Source: Brachypterus glaber (taxonomy: Eukaryota > Arthropoda > Insecta > Coleoptera > Kateretidae). Taken from it: 64,000 nucleotides of DNA. The stretch is taken from positions 46,774,626-46,838,625 of the forward strand of contig OY294044.1 in NCBI GenBank assembly GCA_958510825.1, read 5' to 3'. The translations under genes and the position numbers were made by a program. Position 1 is the first letter of the stretch; each line of letters begins with the position of its first letter. Below, one piece after another: positions 21,001 through 30,409 of this stretch. The notes under the pieces were generated by a model that was not told the DNA's origin, did not search any database, and worked only from the letters and a program-made list of their open reading frames with translations.

Positions 21001-23318
21001 ACAAAATGCAATTAAGAGGAAGTAACATTTTGTGCCACCAAAAACGTTACTTTTTAAAAGGCTATTACTCCTTTAATATGAAATTTAGGTGTTTTGGTGT
21101 ATAATACTTTTTTGCTCAGTTTTAAATGAAGAATCACCCTGTAGCATTAAAATTTTATTGGTGCTTTTTTTTGTTCCCCATTCAATACGTCATCTTCGAA
21201 GGGCCGTAGCTCCCTTAGGGCTCATTTCCGGACCAACCTTTATAGAAACTTTTTTTCATATTTTTGGATGTAGAATCACTTCTTAAATTTCGGTACGCGA
21301 GTTCTGGAACAGGCTGTATCTAAAACATTATGGACTACATTGAAAAATTTCTAAAATCAAAACACGAATATTCATTTAGAGAATAGAAAGCCTCTTGCAG
21401 CAGAAAATTCTTTACAGTGTGCTTAAACTTGATGAGAGGAAGTATTTGGACATTTTCAGGTAGAACATTAAATAACTTTATTCCTGTGTACTCATAGCTT
21501 TTCTGGGATTTAGTTAATCTCAGGGGATTAGGCACAATGTTTTGACCTTGTCTAGTTGGATATCTGTGAGCATCAGCATGTTTCTGATATTTCTCTTCGT
21601 TTTTTTAATAAAAAGAAGACATTCCAGAATGTATGCAGAAGGGAAGGTGAGAATTTTGTGTTTAATGAACGCACTCTTGCAATCAGCTCTATAGTTTAAA
21701 TTATCAATAATTCTGAGTGAATGCCTTTGTAACCTGAAAATTCTATCCCATTCCGACCCCTGACCCCAGCATAACAGACAGTAGGTCATTTTAGAGTGAC
21801 ATAAAGCGTGGTAAACTGTGAGTAACGTTGATTGAGAAACATGATTACTTAGGGTACGCAAACTAAAAATAGATTTTCGTAGTCCAGATGCTACAGAATC
21901 GGTATGGTTGTCCCAGCACAATTTTTGGTTAGACCTTAAGCCTGTAAATACAATGGTATAATATACTTGCTATGTTTAAGTTGAGAAGTAGTGAAAAACA
22001 ACCCCCTAATTTCAACTTTTTTTGGGCAGCGATTTCCCCGAAAACTAAAGTAGATAATCAATTTCCGCAAAAGGCAGTTTAAATAAGAGAACAGTATCTC
22101 TAAAAAGTAGCCCAAAATTAAATCCACCCCTACATGTATACGGTGTATACACCGCTTCCCACAACTTACCACAAACTTTATTTTTTCAAATAGCACCCCT
22201 ATATTTATTCGGTTGCTTTGGAAAGACTTTGAGGTTGCAAATACAATGATTATAATACTTGCTATTTTTGAGTTTTAGAAGTGGTAAAAAAGTTCAAAAA
22301 CAGCCCCCGGATCCCATCTATACAGGGTGTCCGGAAATAACATTTGGAAACTTCGGGAGCCAATTCCTCGGACGAAAATAAGAAAAAAAGTTTCTATGAA
22401 TATGGGTCCGAAAATGCTTATTGACGGAGCTACAGCCCTCTAATTTTGGTTCCCTAAAGGTTTTTATTTATTATCTCAGGAACCCTTTGAGATATAACAA
22501 CGGGGTTTTGCACGTAAACTAATATTAATAAGACCCATCTTCGTATGTTATTTTCATGTACCTATTTTAACCATTATAATTATATTATATAAGATAATTA
22601 TCTTTCTTTTGGTTTTCAAGAAAATCACTGCCTAAATATAGATGGGATTTCCCCAGGTGGTTTCTAAACTTTTTACCACTTCTAAAACTCAAAAATAGCA
22701 AGTATAATACACCATTATATTTGCAAGTTCAAAGTCTATCCAAAGCAACCGAAAAAATATAGGGGTGCTGTTAAAAAAAATAAAGTTGGGGTAAGTTGGG
22801 GGCTAGGGGGTTGAGGGGTGGATTTTTTTTTGGCTACTTTTTATAGATATTGTCGTCCCATTTAAGGTGTTTTTTTGCAGAACTTGATTATCTCTTTTAG
22901 TTTTCGAGAAAATCGCAGGGTAAATAGAGTAGGGACACCCGGTATGTGTATCGAAAGTATCGCACTCGCTTCTAAGGCACGTTAAACTAAATTTATTTAT
23001 CTGTTTATAAACTTTATAAAGTTGTAAAGCTTCTGTGGTTTGCTAAGTTAACTTCGTAAACATGTATCTACTTTAAATTTTCAGACTGCTATCGTCGGCG
23101 TAGAACAAAACATCAACGTGATGTTACAATTCCAACATCACACAAGAGGCAGAGAAGCCTGGGACATGAACCTGATCGAATCCAACAACTCTTACGTGGT
23201 GCGTTGGTCAATCATTCAAATCGTCGTGATTGCTGCGACGACAGCGCTGCAGGTGTACTTTGTGAGAAAGTTGTTCGAAACAAAAAACACGAGCGGGAAA
23301 TCGAGAGTCGGAATATAA
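5843..23318 (+). CDS. p24/TMED cargo receptor (emp24/GOLD family)
   Basis: Complete gene of three exons (5843-6058, 19583-19846, 23085-23318), all in phase 0, giving 237 residues. Order: signal peptide (hydrophobic LFTFFSICFVFLC), lumenal GOLD domain with the paired cysteines C56 and C117, a helical stretch (EQYTKEVDELNMNMENF), and a single membrane span near residues 202-220 followed by the short tail YFVRKLFETKN. The YF pair fits a p24 ER-export signal; a C-terminal dilysine is absent. p24 proteins cycle in COPI/COPII vesicles as cargo receptors. Subfamily is uncertain; sequence memory suggests the insect logjam/TMED6-like group. Intron 1 is 13.5 kb and is expanded by nested transposons. 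Confidence 0.92.
7008..7074. repeat. Hairpin, MITE remnant
   Basis: Arms TTGAAAATAACGGGTCTGG and the AACCCGTCATTTTCAA counterpart around a short loop. The rest of 6059-7436 is AT-rich repeat DNA with a CAGACTGACAGACAGACA box near 6897; no gene seen. Confidence 0.6.
7895..8834 (+). pseudogene. Tc1/mariner-like transposase, internally deleted and frameshifted
   Basis: Two overlapping frames make one broken transposase. The first (7895-8437) has helix-turn-helix-like N-terminal regions and the first catalytic Asp in LFSDESTFKSNG. The second (8430-8834) resumes at LNFLRDELPELLED and carries the second Asp (FMQDGAPAHF) and third Asp (RSPDLTPCDFFLWG). The segment that normally links FKSNG to LNFLRD in related insect transposases is missing and the frame changes there, so this copy cannot make an active enzyme. 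Spacing between the second and third Asp is 40 residues, larger than classical mariner (34). The C-terminus reads TPENMRQRIVEAFNEITP, common in this insect group. Confidence 0.88.
9570..10197. mobile_element. Non-autonomous hAT element nested in the mariner-like element
   Basis: Flanked by the 8-bp duplication CTAATATG (9562-9569 and 10198-10205). The right end is TCCGGCCCTG; the left end is degenerate (CAATATGCGGACAGAG instead of CAGGGCCGGACAGAG). Interior holds repeated GCGCCGC-GGCGAAATTTT motifs shared with the copy at 15065-15977. No ORF. Confidence 0.85.
11560..11745. repeat. Interspersed repeat with GACTTCCAAAAAGGAGGAGG motif
   Basis: Contains the ACTGACTTCCAAAAAGGAGG box followed by TTATCAATTCG, a repeat signature seen widely in insect genomes. 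Apart from this, 10942-12088 shows no gene. Confidence 0.5.
12284..12760 (-). pseudogene. hAT transposase N-terminal fragment with BED zinc finger
   Basis: 158-residue frame. Residues about 25-95 look like a BED finger: AWNYFGALYTYT, then Cys-x2-Cys (YCNQCLED) and the His pair in STGNLIKHLEEVHKI. After a basic linker, YVTLWFCKDLVPFKEVEND resembles the start of the hAT catalytic region, and the frame then stops. The RNase-H-like domain and the dimerisation domain are absent, so this is a remnant. It belongs to the surrounding hAT element. Confidence 0.8.
12959..13118. mobile_element. 160-bp hAT-type MITE inside the larger hAT element
   Basis: Ends CAGTGGCGTAACTAC and GTAGTTACGCCACTG; flanks GTCAAAAA (12951-12958) and GTCAAAGA (13119-13126) form an 8-bp duplication with one mismatch. 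CAGTGGCGTA ends are typical of hAT MITEs. Confidence 0.85.
13140..13866. repeat. Interspersed AT-rich repeat (GAAACTACCGTAT family), longest copy
   Basis: Same block order as 950-1320, ending with GAAACTACCGTATTATAGCG and GTGAATAGTATA. Confidence 0.65.
13869..14009. mobile_element. Mariner-type MITE (TACACCAAATATAG ends)
   Basis: About 32-bp near-perfect inverted repeats (TACACCAAATATAGATGC ... GCATCTATATTTGGTGTA) flanked by TA on both sides. Its CGCTTGCA inner motif recurs in the MITE at 27132-27319. Confidence 0.8.
15065..15977. mobile_element. Non-autonomous hAT element with CAGGGCCGGA ends
   Basis: Termini CAGGGCCGGA and TCCGGCCCTG with a perfect 8-bp duplication GTCACATA (15057-15064, 15978-15985). 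The interior carries several GCGCCGC-GGCGAAAATTTTT units spaced through AT-rich DNA and an internal hairpin (about 15556-15630, arms TTTGATACCTAGTCTATTC). Same family as 9570-10197. Its right part is copied again at 17157-17890 by the tandem duplication. Confidence 0.9.
15244..17148 (+). repeat. Tandem duplication, copy 1 (about 1.9 kb)
   Basis: Identical to 17157-19060 as far as read, apart from one base in a C run (12 versus 11 C). It begins inside the hAT element and includes its right end, the 8-bp duplication and a repeat-rich segment. An 8-base filler GAAGTTTT joins the copies and repeats the first bases of the unit. Confidence 0.9.
16478..16815. repeat. Minisatellite of about 65-bp units (GGTAGAAACCGTCAGGGAC type)
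   Basis: Several units with AAAGCTTTGTCCCTGACGG, ACCAAACTTGG and GGCGCC blocks. The same family appears at 18390-18727 (in the duplication) and, in the opposite orientation, at 470-695 and 27960-28075. The apparent ORFs here are made of the repeat and are not genes. Confidence 0.75.
17157..19060 (+). repeat. Tandem duplication, copy 2 (about 1.9 kb)
   Basis: Second copy of the unit above, ending at CTTGTACTT before unique sequence (CACACTACTT). The hAT half-copy inside lacks its left terminus. Confidence 0.9.
18390..18727. repeat. Minisatellite, duplicated copy
   Basis: Same array as at 16478-16815, carried in copy 2 of the tandem duplication. Confidence 0.75.
19583..19846 (+). CDS. TMED/p24 exon 2
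   Basis: 88 codons between acceptor TTTTTTTTTAG and donor GTAAGA. Reads VVRGGDGMAGFAVRHPSGQ and onward, joining exon 1 in phase. GC content is visibly higher than the surrounding intron, as expected for conserved coding sequence. Confidence 0.93.
20585..21316. mobile_element. Foldback MITE (CAGGGTG ends, TA duplication)
   Basis: Inverted arms about 60 bp or longer (CAGGGTGATCCATAACTGG ... CGAGTTCTGGAACAGGCTG), TA on each side. It includes the CGTAGCTCCCTTAGGGCTCATTTCCGG stretch (split for brevity: CGTAGCTCCCTTAGG) also found in the 45183-45600 repeat. Confidence 0.75.
21335..21936 (-). pseudogene. LINE reverse-transcriptase C-terminal fragment (Jockey/CR1-like), frameshifted
   Basis: Two frames encode the part after the reverse transcriptase. 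21921-21520 reads SIFSLRTLSNHVSQSTLLTV ... YHALCHSKMTYCLLCWGQG ... RIFRLQRHSLRIIDNL; 21535-21335 reads RLTKSQKSYEYTGIKLFNVL. The short HTRN-type linker seen between these blocks in related LINEs is disrupted and the frame shifts. It is 5' truncated. The exact clade is uncertain. Confidence 0.75.
23085..23318 (+). CDS. TMED/p24 exon 3 (membrane span and tail)
   Basis: Follows acceptor TTTTCAG; 77 codons plus TAA. Encodes the EQNINVMLQFQHHTRGREAW helix region, the span WSIIQIVVIAATTALQVYF and the cytosolic tail. Confidence 0.93.
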   Translation, partial: TAIVGVEQNINVMLQFQHHTRGREAWDMNLIESNNSYVVRWSIIQIVVIAATTALQVYFVRKLFETKNTSGKSRVGI

Positions 23319-24914
23319 ATAGGTATATTTACGATGTGGATGAGTAGCCAGATTTCTGATTGGACGTTAGAATTGCGGACATAAATTCTAAAAGTAGCTT
23401 TAGGCATAAATTTTTTAAGGTCAATTTCTAGTTTTAATTTAATTTTTAAGGCATTGTACTATCAAGTTTTACTTTTTGAGGAACCTACCAATGAGATACG
23501 TAGTTTGACAGTTGTAAACCTATAAATTGACGCTTCTTAAATTATTTTGACGTTTCTTAAAAATTAAAACTGTCTGATTTTTGTATACTTTGGAAACTGA
23601 AGCATAATTGTTAAATTCTTTAAAATTAAAACTAAAATAAGTGGTCCAGTTTTATTTTAAGTTTTAATTTTTAAGAATTCACTAATCACGTTTCAGTTCT
23701 TAAATAATCCACCAATTACAAATACAGATTTAATTTTTAAGAAACGTCAAAATAATTTAAAAAAAAAACGTTATAGATGACTTTTTACTTATTTATTGAC
23801 TTAAAATTGCTACAGTCATGGAGATCCCCAAATAAGCTTAAGCTTGGGCTAGGGGCTCCGTTAATTTCGATAAAAAATAATTAAAATTAGTATGGTGTAG
23901 GTAACAATCACATTAAATTTGGTAGGGTTTCTTCAAGTTTTCTGTTCCTCTTGTATTACTTAACTCTTGTACTTAATTATATGCACAAAAAGCCGGAATT
24001 GACATTTTTATTTTGTAAATTTAATTTTTTGTCACTTATCAATTAAAATAATGTCTTGAAAAAATGCTGGTTATACATTCATAAAAATTCATAGTAAAAT
24101 ATAACTTGTATACCAAAAAAACTAAATATGTGTTGGTTCTTTATAAAGCAATGAAGAAAATTGAGAATAAAAATAAAAAAAAATGGTGGGGTGAAGTAAA
24201 TTTACCATAGTCTAGTAAAAACTGAAAGAAATTAGTAAAATATCTAAGTATGAATCACGAAAAACCATGATCAAAGGTATGCGGTACCTCATTGTACAAA
24301 TTTCCTAAAACTTTGTTTAAAATTAAATTTGTCATGAGGATGAACCCTCATGAAAAATTTGGTACAAATATCTAGTTTTAAAATCTAGCAACAAGTTAAG
24401 CAAATAAAGCTTTTAATGTAGAAGCATAATGGTCAATTGTTGTAAAAGTTTCGTTTGAAATCTAATCTAAAATAAATCAACATTTACTGTGTTAATAATA
24501 GAATTCATCAAAACCAAGAATAGTGTATGAAATTATTATTCAAAAACTGTGTCAATTCCCGCTTTTTGTGCATATAATTGTAGTGAGGTCATACCATTTT
24601 TTGGATAATTTGTTAACTTGATTTAATTAATTAATTTACTAAAATTTGGATTTTATCAGGAAAAATATTAATATTGTAATTATGACATACATTATAATGT
24701 TATCTTAAACCTATTTAAAACTGCGTTTTTGATTGGTGGATTTCTTAAAAACTGAGCCTTGATTGGTGAATGCCTTAAAAATAAATTAAAACTGACCTTT
24801 AACTGGATTGTTCTGTAAACCTGAGGTATAGAACTTTGCACTTCGTATTAATCCTAACTAATTATTATATTCCCCCATCTTCTCATTCCCACCTCCCTAC
24901 CGCGCGTAATACTA

Positions 24915-25208
24915 CCCTAGTAGAAATTTAACCTACTACCCTACCCTAGTAGAAATTTAACCTTTTTCTAACGCGTTTCTAAAGTATAAACGTCCCGGTT
25001 CCTAACCTTAGAATTCCTAACGTTAGGCCGCTAACGTTAGAATAACGTTTATCTAACGTTAGTTAAAACTGCTAACGTTAGACAAACGTTATTCTAACGT
25101 TAGATCCTAACATTACAAGTCTAACATTTAAACCACATTCATCTAACGTTAGGTCAAGTAGTTTAGTTGTTTCGCAGTTAGTTTGGCTAACGTTATTTTC
25201 CACCAGGG
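24915..25208. mobile_element. MITE of the CCCTGGTAGAAA family with AACGTTA sub-repeats
   Basis: Ends CCCTAGTAGAAATTTAAC and TTTTCCACCAGGG (inverted). Interior has many CTAACGTTAG palindromes. Relatives at 26799-27010 and 37848-38681. Confidence 0.75.
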
Positions 25209-26391
25209 TATTTGTAGTTCAAATATTTGAACTACAGCAGTTGGAGGGGGTGAAACTGAAGCGCGCGACAAAGTTCTATGGAACCGGCTTAACATCATAC
25301 TAAAACCTAGAAGCATGTATGGAAAATAAAATTCTCTTATATCTTTGAACATTTAAGACCTAAATTGGGTTTTTAATGTTTTAAATCACTAAGTTTTTAT
25401 GTTTATTTATTAGTAAATCAAGTCATGACTAGAATGCTCTCTATTAGAGAGTCTCTAATTATTTGTATTAGAAAAATGAGTCTCTCATTTTAAGAAAAAT
25501 GACTGCCTCTTGGATTTAATGAACTTAAAACCTGCCCACAAAAAAAAACACGTCAGCAACTTTTAACCAGACTATATTTACGTATTTAGGGCGCTTGAAA
25601 AGACATTGACAGTGACCCCCAATTTGTTATCAATAAACTGCAAAAAAAAATAACCTGCTAACTCGAGAAAAAAAAATATGTTTAAGGGTAATTGACGTTT
25701 TTTTTTGTGTGCCTTTGTTATTTTCTGTGTAATTCAGGTCAGTGAGATCGAAAAAAAAAACAATTTTCAATGTTATTGCATTTATGAGCTTCCTCTTTAT
25801 CAAAAATATTCTGTGATTTATTTTTTAAGGGTAAATTAAAAAAGACAGGCAACTGTATAAAATGGATCACAAAAAACTTCTGTTATAGTACTTGTTATTA
25901 TTTTTTTATGATAATAAGGGAGAGATGGCAATTATCTGGATAGAAAAGCTCGATTAAGAAAAATACAAATTTAAAATAAATCATCGGTGATCATATACCA
26001 CAAATGTAACTAATTAGGCTCATTTAATTTATTTGCTTGCCCCCGCAGTGTTTGATGTACGAACCCCATCTTGTTTCTCTTTGTAATCAATCAATCAATT
26101 GAAACTACAAGAATGATACATCAAAACTAGAAAATTGCAATTTTCTCCAATAACTTTCTAGTTTACGAATTGGCGTCGATGCCATTTTAGGTTCACTATG
26201 GACTACTCACGGGTAGATGGAGCATCTAGTATTTAAATTGAAAAATTACTATACAACCGAGATATACGATGGCCACCATTATCCCATTAGAGGCCACCAT
26301 TTCTCCCTTTCCCCTAAATCATTTATTTTTATTTATGTATGACGACATCTAAAATATATTTTCGTTCCTTCGTTCCAGTAATATGTGAGTG

Positions 26392-26521
26392 GTTCAGCGA
26401 AAAGGTATATTAGCAAAAAAAAAACTTTCATTAACTAACGTAGAAATGCATCGGAAACCGCAAAAATAAAAAATAAATCTTTTTTTTTTGTAATATTCCT
26501 TTTTGCTGAGCCACTCACATA
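26392..26521. mobile_element. MITE with TATGTGAGTGG ends
   Basis: Arms TATGTGAGTGGTTCAGCGAA and TTGCTGAGCCACTCACATA are inverted; AT-rich core. Confidence 0.75.
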
Positions 26522-26798
26522 AAGTAAAAAATAATAGATAGTAATTCATATATAAATATATTTTTATAACTTTTTATATTTTTTCAAATCGTTTTATAGT
26601 AAGTTATTTAAAGTAGGTATTAAATTTTATTTTATTGTAATAGAAATCTATCCAAACATTTATAAATTAAATAAATACATTTTGTTGTGAAATAATATAT
26701 AAATTTTGAAAATATACAATACTTTTATCTAACTACTTTTTTTATCTTCTAACAAATAAAAGACACATTCCTAGATTTAACTCTTAATTTCTACTAGG

Positions 26799-27010
26799 CC
26801 TAGTAGAAATTTAACGTTAGATAAACGTTTTTGCTAACGCGTATTTAATGTATAAATGTCCCGGTTTTTAACGTTAGTTGACTAACGTTAGAATAACGTT
26901 TGGCAAAACCTCCAACGTTAGATATACGTTAGTTCCTAATGTTAGTCATCTAACATTTAAACCACATTTATCTAACGTTAGGTCAAGTCGTTCTAACGTT
27001 TCCACCAGGG
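26799..27010. mobile_element. MITE of the CCCTGGTAGAAA family, second copy
   Basis: Ends CCTAGTAGAAATTTAACG and GTTTCCACCAGGG; shares GTCCCGGTTTTTAACG and the AACGTTA array with the 24915 copy. Confidence 0.72.
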
Positions 27011-27131
27011 AACCTAGCTAAATCTCGTAATTTCGAACAGAAAGAATTTTCGTTATATCCAGCGTTGCCACATTTTGAAAAAATCAAGGAATAATACATC
27101 AGGGAAAAGCTATATTTTTTAATATAGTCAT

Positions 27132-27319
27132 ATTAATGGTGGAGGTCGCTTGCAAAACATCTTTAAACTACCATATTTTAAGAAAGCTTTGATACAAATA
27201 AATTTTCGACCAAAGATTTGCAATGTGGCAAAAAATTTTTGGTCAACATTCTCCATGTTAAAGCGTTCTTAAAATATCGTAGTGTAAAGTAGTTTTGCAA
27301 GCGACCTACACTATTAGTA
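27132..27319. mobile_element. MITE with GGTCGCTTGCAAAAC arms
   Basis: GGTCGCTTGCAAAAC and GTTTTGCAAGCGACC are inverted; outer ends diverged. Related to the 13869-14009 MITE. Confidence 0.65.
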
Positions 27320-28542
27320 ACACTTCAATCAGATTTTTTTTTAATCTGATTTTTTTATGAATTGAGGAAAGTTTAAATATTTAAAATCAACGATTTTGGA
27401 AAAATTTGAAGTATCTAACGAAATTAAGTGTGTGAAAAGAGAAGCAACATTTACTATAGTAAAATATATTTTTCAGTAAAAATTAAAATTATTAAAAATA
27501 CTTTTAAAAAATACACAAAAACTACTGGATACTTTGGAAATAAATGGCAGACTAACATCTCTACTCTAAATTTCTCTACTCCATAACATCCCTACTCCAC
27601 AACAACTCTACTCCGTAACATCTCTACTCCATAACATCTATATAACTAAATAAAAAAAAAAGGTTTGGCCAGCATACATATCTAAACTCCTGAGCAATTA
27701 ATGTTGTAAACTCAAAAATTTCTGGCGATATCAAATTTAAATACACTACTCAAAACAGTTACCGCATATTTTTTAAATTTTTTTCATTTTGAACAACAGT
27801 GAAAATTAACTACTGAAATACGTTTTTAAATAATTTTGATATTTTTTAAGAACTTTTAAAAAAGAATCCCCGAGGGGTAAACCGCAGAGGAATTTAGGTG
27901 TACAAATTGGAAGTAATCTGGAGGAAATCTTTGAAGGTTATGAGGTAATCTGAAGGAAATCTTTAAAGTTTGGCAGAAACCATCAGGGACAAAGGTTTTT
28001 TTCATGAAGATATTTTTTTTTGGGCGCCAATTTTTGGTTGAAACCGTCAGGGACAAAGCTTTTTTTTAAGGGTGCCACCCTGGGGGCTGAGCCCCCCCTA
28101 GATTTTTTTCTGGTTACGGCCCTTACTTCTCACCGACTTTCGTGAAAAAAAATTTAAAAGTTGCTCTAAATAATTCAAAAGAAATTGTATATTCTTGGGG
28201 CAAAAAAAGTGATAGGCCTTATAAGGATCTAACGTGCAAAACTTTGCATAGCTATAGCTCCAAAAGGTTCAGAGTTATTAAATAAAAACTGGATTTTTTG
28301 AGCCTTCTTTTAAGAGACGTAGTTCCCTTTGGACTCATTTTTGAACATGTTAATGTTTTTCATTTTTTTATGCAGATTCACCCCTTAGAGTGTAGCTATT
28401 TCAAAATTATGCTGTATATTTAAATTTTTGAGTTTTTTATTTTATATTTTCTTATGGATATTTAAGACAAATAATATCTAGATTTACATTTAGTAAAAAA
28501 GTGTAGGGCTTGTTAGTGGTATAAAATATGGTTCAGCGGAAT

Positions 28543-28758
28543 CAACGAACTAATAACTCTTCTTTCTAAAATACGCATACCGTTAAAATAAAGTATCGCC
28601 AACATTTCGGTTTGTTTGTAAACAAATAGTATGTATATTCAGGCCTGAACAATAACAGTTACCAGTAACTGGACAGACGAATGTTTATGTTGCCGACGTT
28701 TTTGTCAGTTTTAACGAATGAAATGCCTATTCTAGAGAGAAGAGTTATTAGTTCGTTG
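28543..28758. mobile_element. MITE with CAACGAACTAATAACTC arms
   Basis: Arms of about 35 bp, CAACGAACTAATAACTCTTC and its inverted partner ending GTTATTAGTTCGTTG. Confidence 0.78.
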
Positions 28759-30225
28759 GGCGGAATAACTTGGAGCACTTCAAAATTACTAGTATTGTTA
28801 GACAGTCTAATATGGTACAAAATACCTTAAATAAGGTCTCGGAATGACTTTAAACGTAATAAATAAATAAATAATGTTACAATAATAAAACTTAAGTTTT
28901 ATTATTACTATTATTATTATTATATTATTATTATATTATTATTACGCGGACACAATTGTGTCCGGGTATTTTTGAGGATGCCAAATCCAAATCTAATATG
29001 AAAGTTCAAAATGGCGAATCCAATATGGCGGCAAATTTTGGACAATTTTTATGGAATTGAAAAAATGGAGTTTTTGTGGTAGCTAATTTGACGTTAAAAA
29101 TCTAAAATTCAATATGACGGATTTAAGGTAGCACCATTTTTTTTTTAATTTCTATACATATATTAAAACAAAATTTAATAAAAAAAAAACAATGCATTTT
29201 TTTTTATTTTTACGAACTAAAACTAAATAATAATAATACATAATTATTGTAATAATTAATAATAATATATTATATTATTATTATGGTAATTTCAAACTAA
29301 CAGATTGCTTTGTTTAATTAACAAAAATAAATAAAATAATTACTTAATAGATTTATTAATTAAAAGTTCTAATTTCGAAGCTATTCGGATTCCGCCATTT
29401 TGAAATAAAATTATGTTTAATTTTTTTTCACCACTTAATACAGATATGTAACAAAATTCAAAGTTTATCGCTATATTGGTTTCGCTATTAATAGCCTTAA
29501 AAATTGCTAGATGCCCTTTTTTATTGAAGCTTATTTAAATTTATAAAACTTTGCCGCCATATTGGAACCGCCATTTTGAATTTTAAAATTTCAATAATTG
29601 ACTCGGTTTCAGCATCCTCAAAAACCCCTAGATATAAATTTTTATTGAAATACACCAAATTTTGCCGCCATATTGGATTTTGGAATTTAAAAAGTATATA
29701 TAAAATAATTATTTTAGAATGTGATTGATTTATTATTCTGAATTCTATAGGGGACTTTTGGCCAATTTTAGGGAGCTCCTGGCCCATAGTGCGGGGGTGC
29801 AAATTTGGATTTAAGCTTTTCAAAGGAACCCCCTTTGATTACAAAAAAAAACAGGGAGTGCGCATATCGCCGCAAGTTCAAACTACCGTTCTATTTTATA
29901 AATATTTGTTTTTATTATTAATAAAGATCTAAATCTGGTATTCTGGAAATTAAAACTATGCATTTAAAAATGTTATTTTATTGTAATAGAAATATGCAAA
30001 CCTTTATAAAGAGATTATATACATTTTGTTCATAACAAATTTATATATAAATTTTTAAAATATACAAATATCACACTACCTTTCTTGTCTATTATTTCAA
30101 CAACAACAACAAACCTCACATACACTTTTCGATTATTTAATAATTTACTAATTTTAATATAAAAGTTTAAATAGATATGTACAATAGCAGTAAGAAAAAA
30201 CACTTTTTAACGAGTGTAACTGCTA

Positions 30226-30231
30226 TTTATT
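30226..30231 (-). terminator. Exn poly(A) signal AATAAA
   Basis: AATAAA on the minus strand, 24 nt beyond the stop codon. Close, but other signals further down are possible. Confidence 0.45.
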
Positions 30232-30254
30232 TTACACAATTAAAATAACTACGT

Positions 30255-30409
30255 TTATTTTGCTTTCAAATAATTTTCTGAAAAAGTTAATAACCTATGT
30301 CTCTGCTTCAGATGTCTCGCTTTAACGTGTGTATTTGCAATTTCTTCCGTGTAATTCCCTGGGAACCAACCTGTTTTACCATCTTTTACTCTTTCACCAT
30401 GGTACCACC
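30255..30409 (-). CDS. Exn: Exn exon m (end of SH3, C-terminus)
   Basis: Reads GWYHGERVKDGKTGWFPGNY, TEEIANTHVKARHLKQRHRL, LTFSENYLKAK, stop. The WFPGNY motif closes the SH3 fold. A poly(A) signal follows 24 bp after the stop. Confidence 0.93.

Larger units (their letters stand above)
20286..22942. mobile_element. Mariner-type foldback element with long inverted arms, carrying nested insertions
   Basis: Ends CTGGGTGTCCCAACTCTA and the complement of CCGGGTGTCCCTACTCTA, flanked by TA (20284-20285 and 22943-22944). Arms exceed 200 bp (about 20286-20510 and 22700-22942). Inside are another foldback (20585-21316), a LINE fragment, and further CAGGGTGTCC-type pieces near 22321. Located in TMED intron 2. 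Confidence 0.8.
19847..23084 (+). other. TMED intron 2, repeat-filled
   Basis: 3.2 kb. Apart from the foldback elements and LINE fragment listed, no further gene or RNA was seen. Confidence 0.7.
23319..30254. other. Intergenic region between TMED and ephexin genes, repeats only
   Basis: The 6.9 kb between the two stop codons (the genes converge). Contents seen: TMED 3' UTR, copies of the CCCTAGTAGAAA element, several MITEs, the end of a GGTTACGGCCCT element near 28122, and ATT-rich microsatellites at 28897-28945 and 29220-29285. No coding frame here resembles a known protein. Confidence 0.6.
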
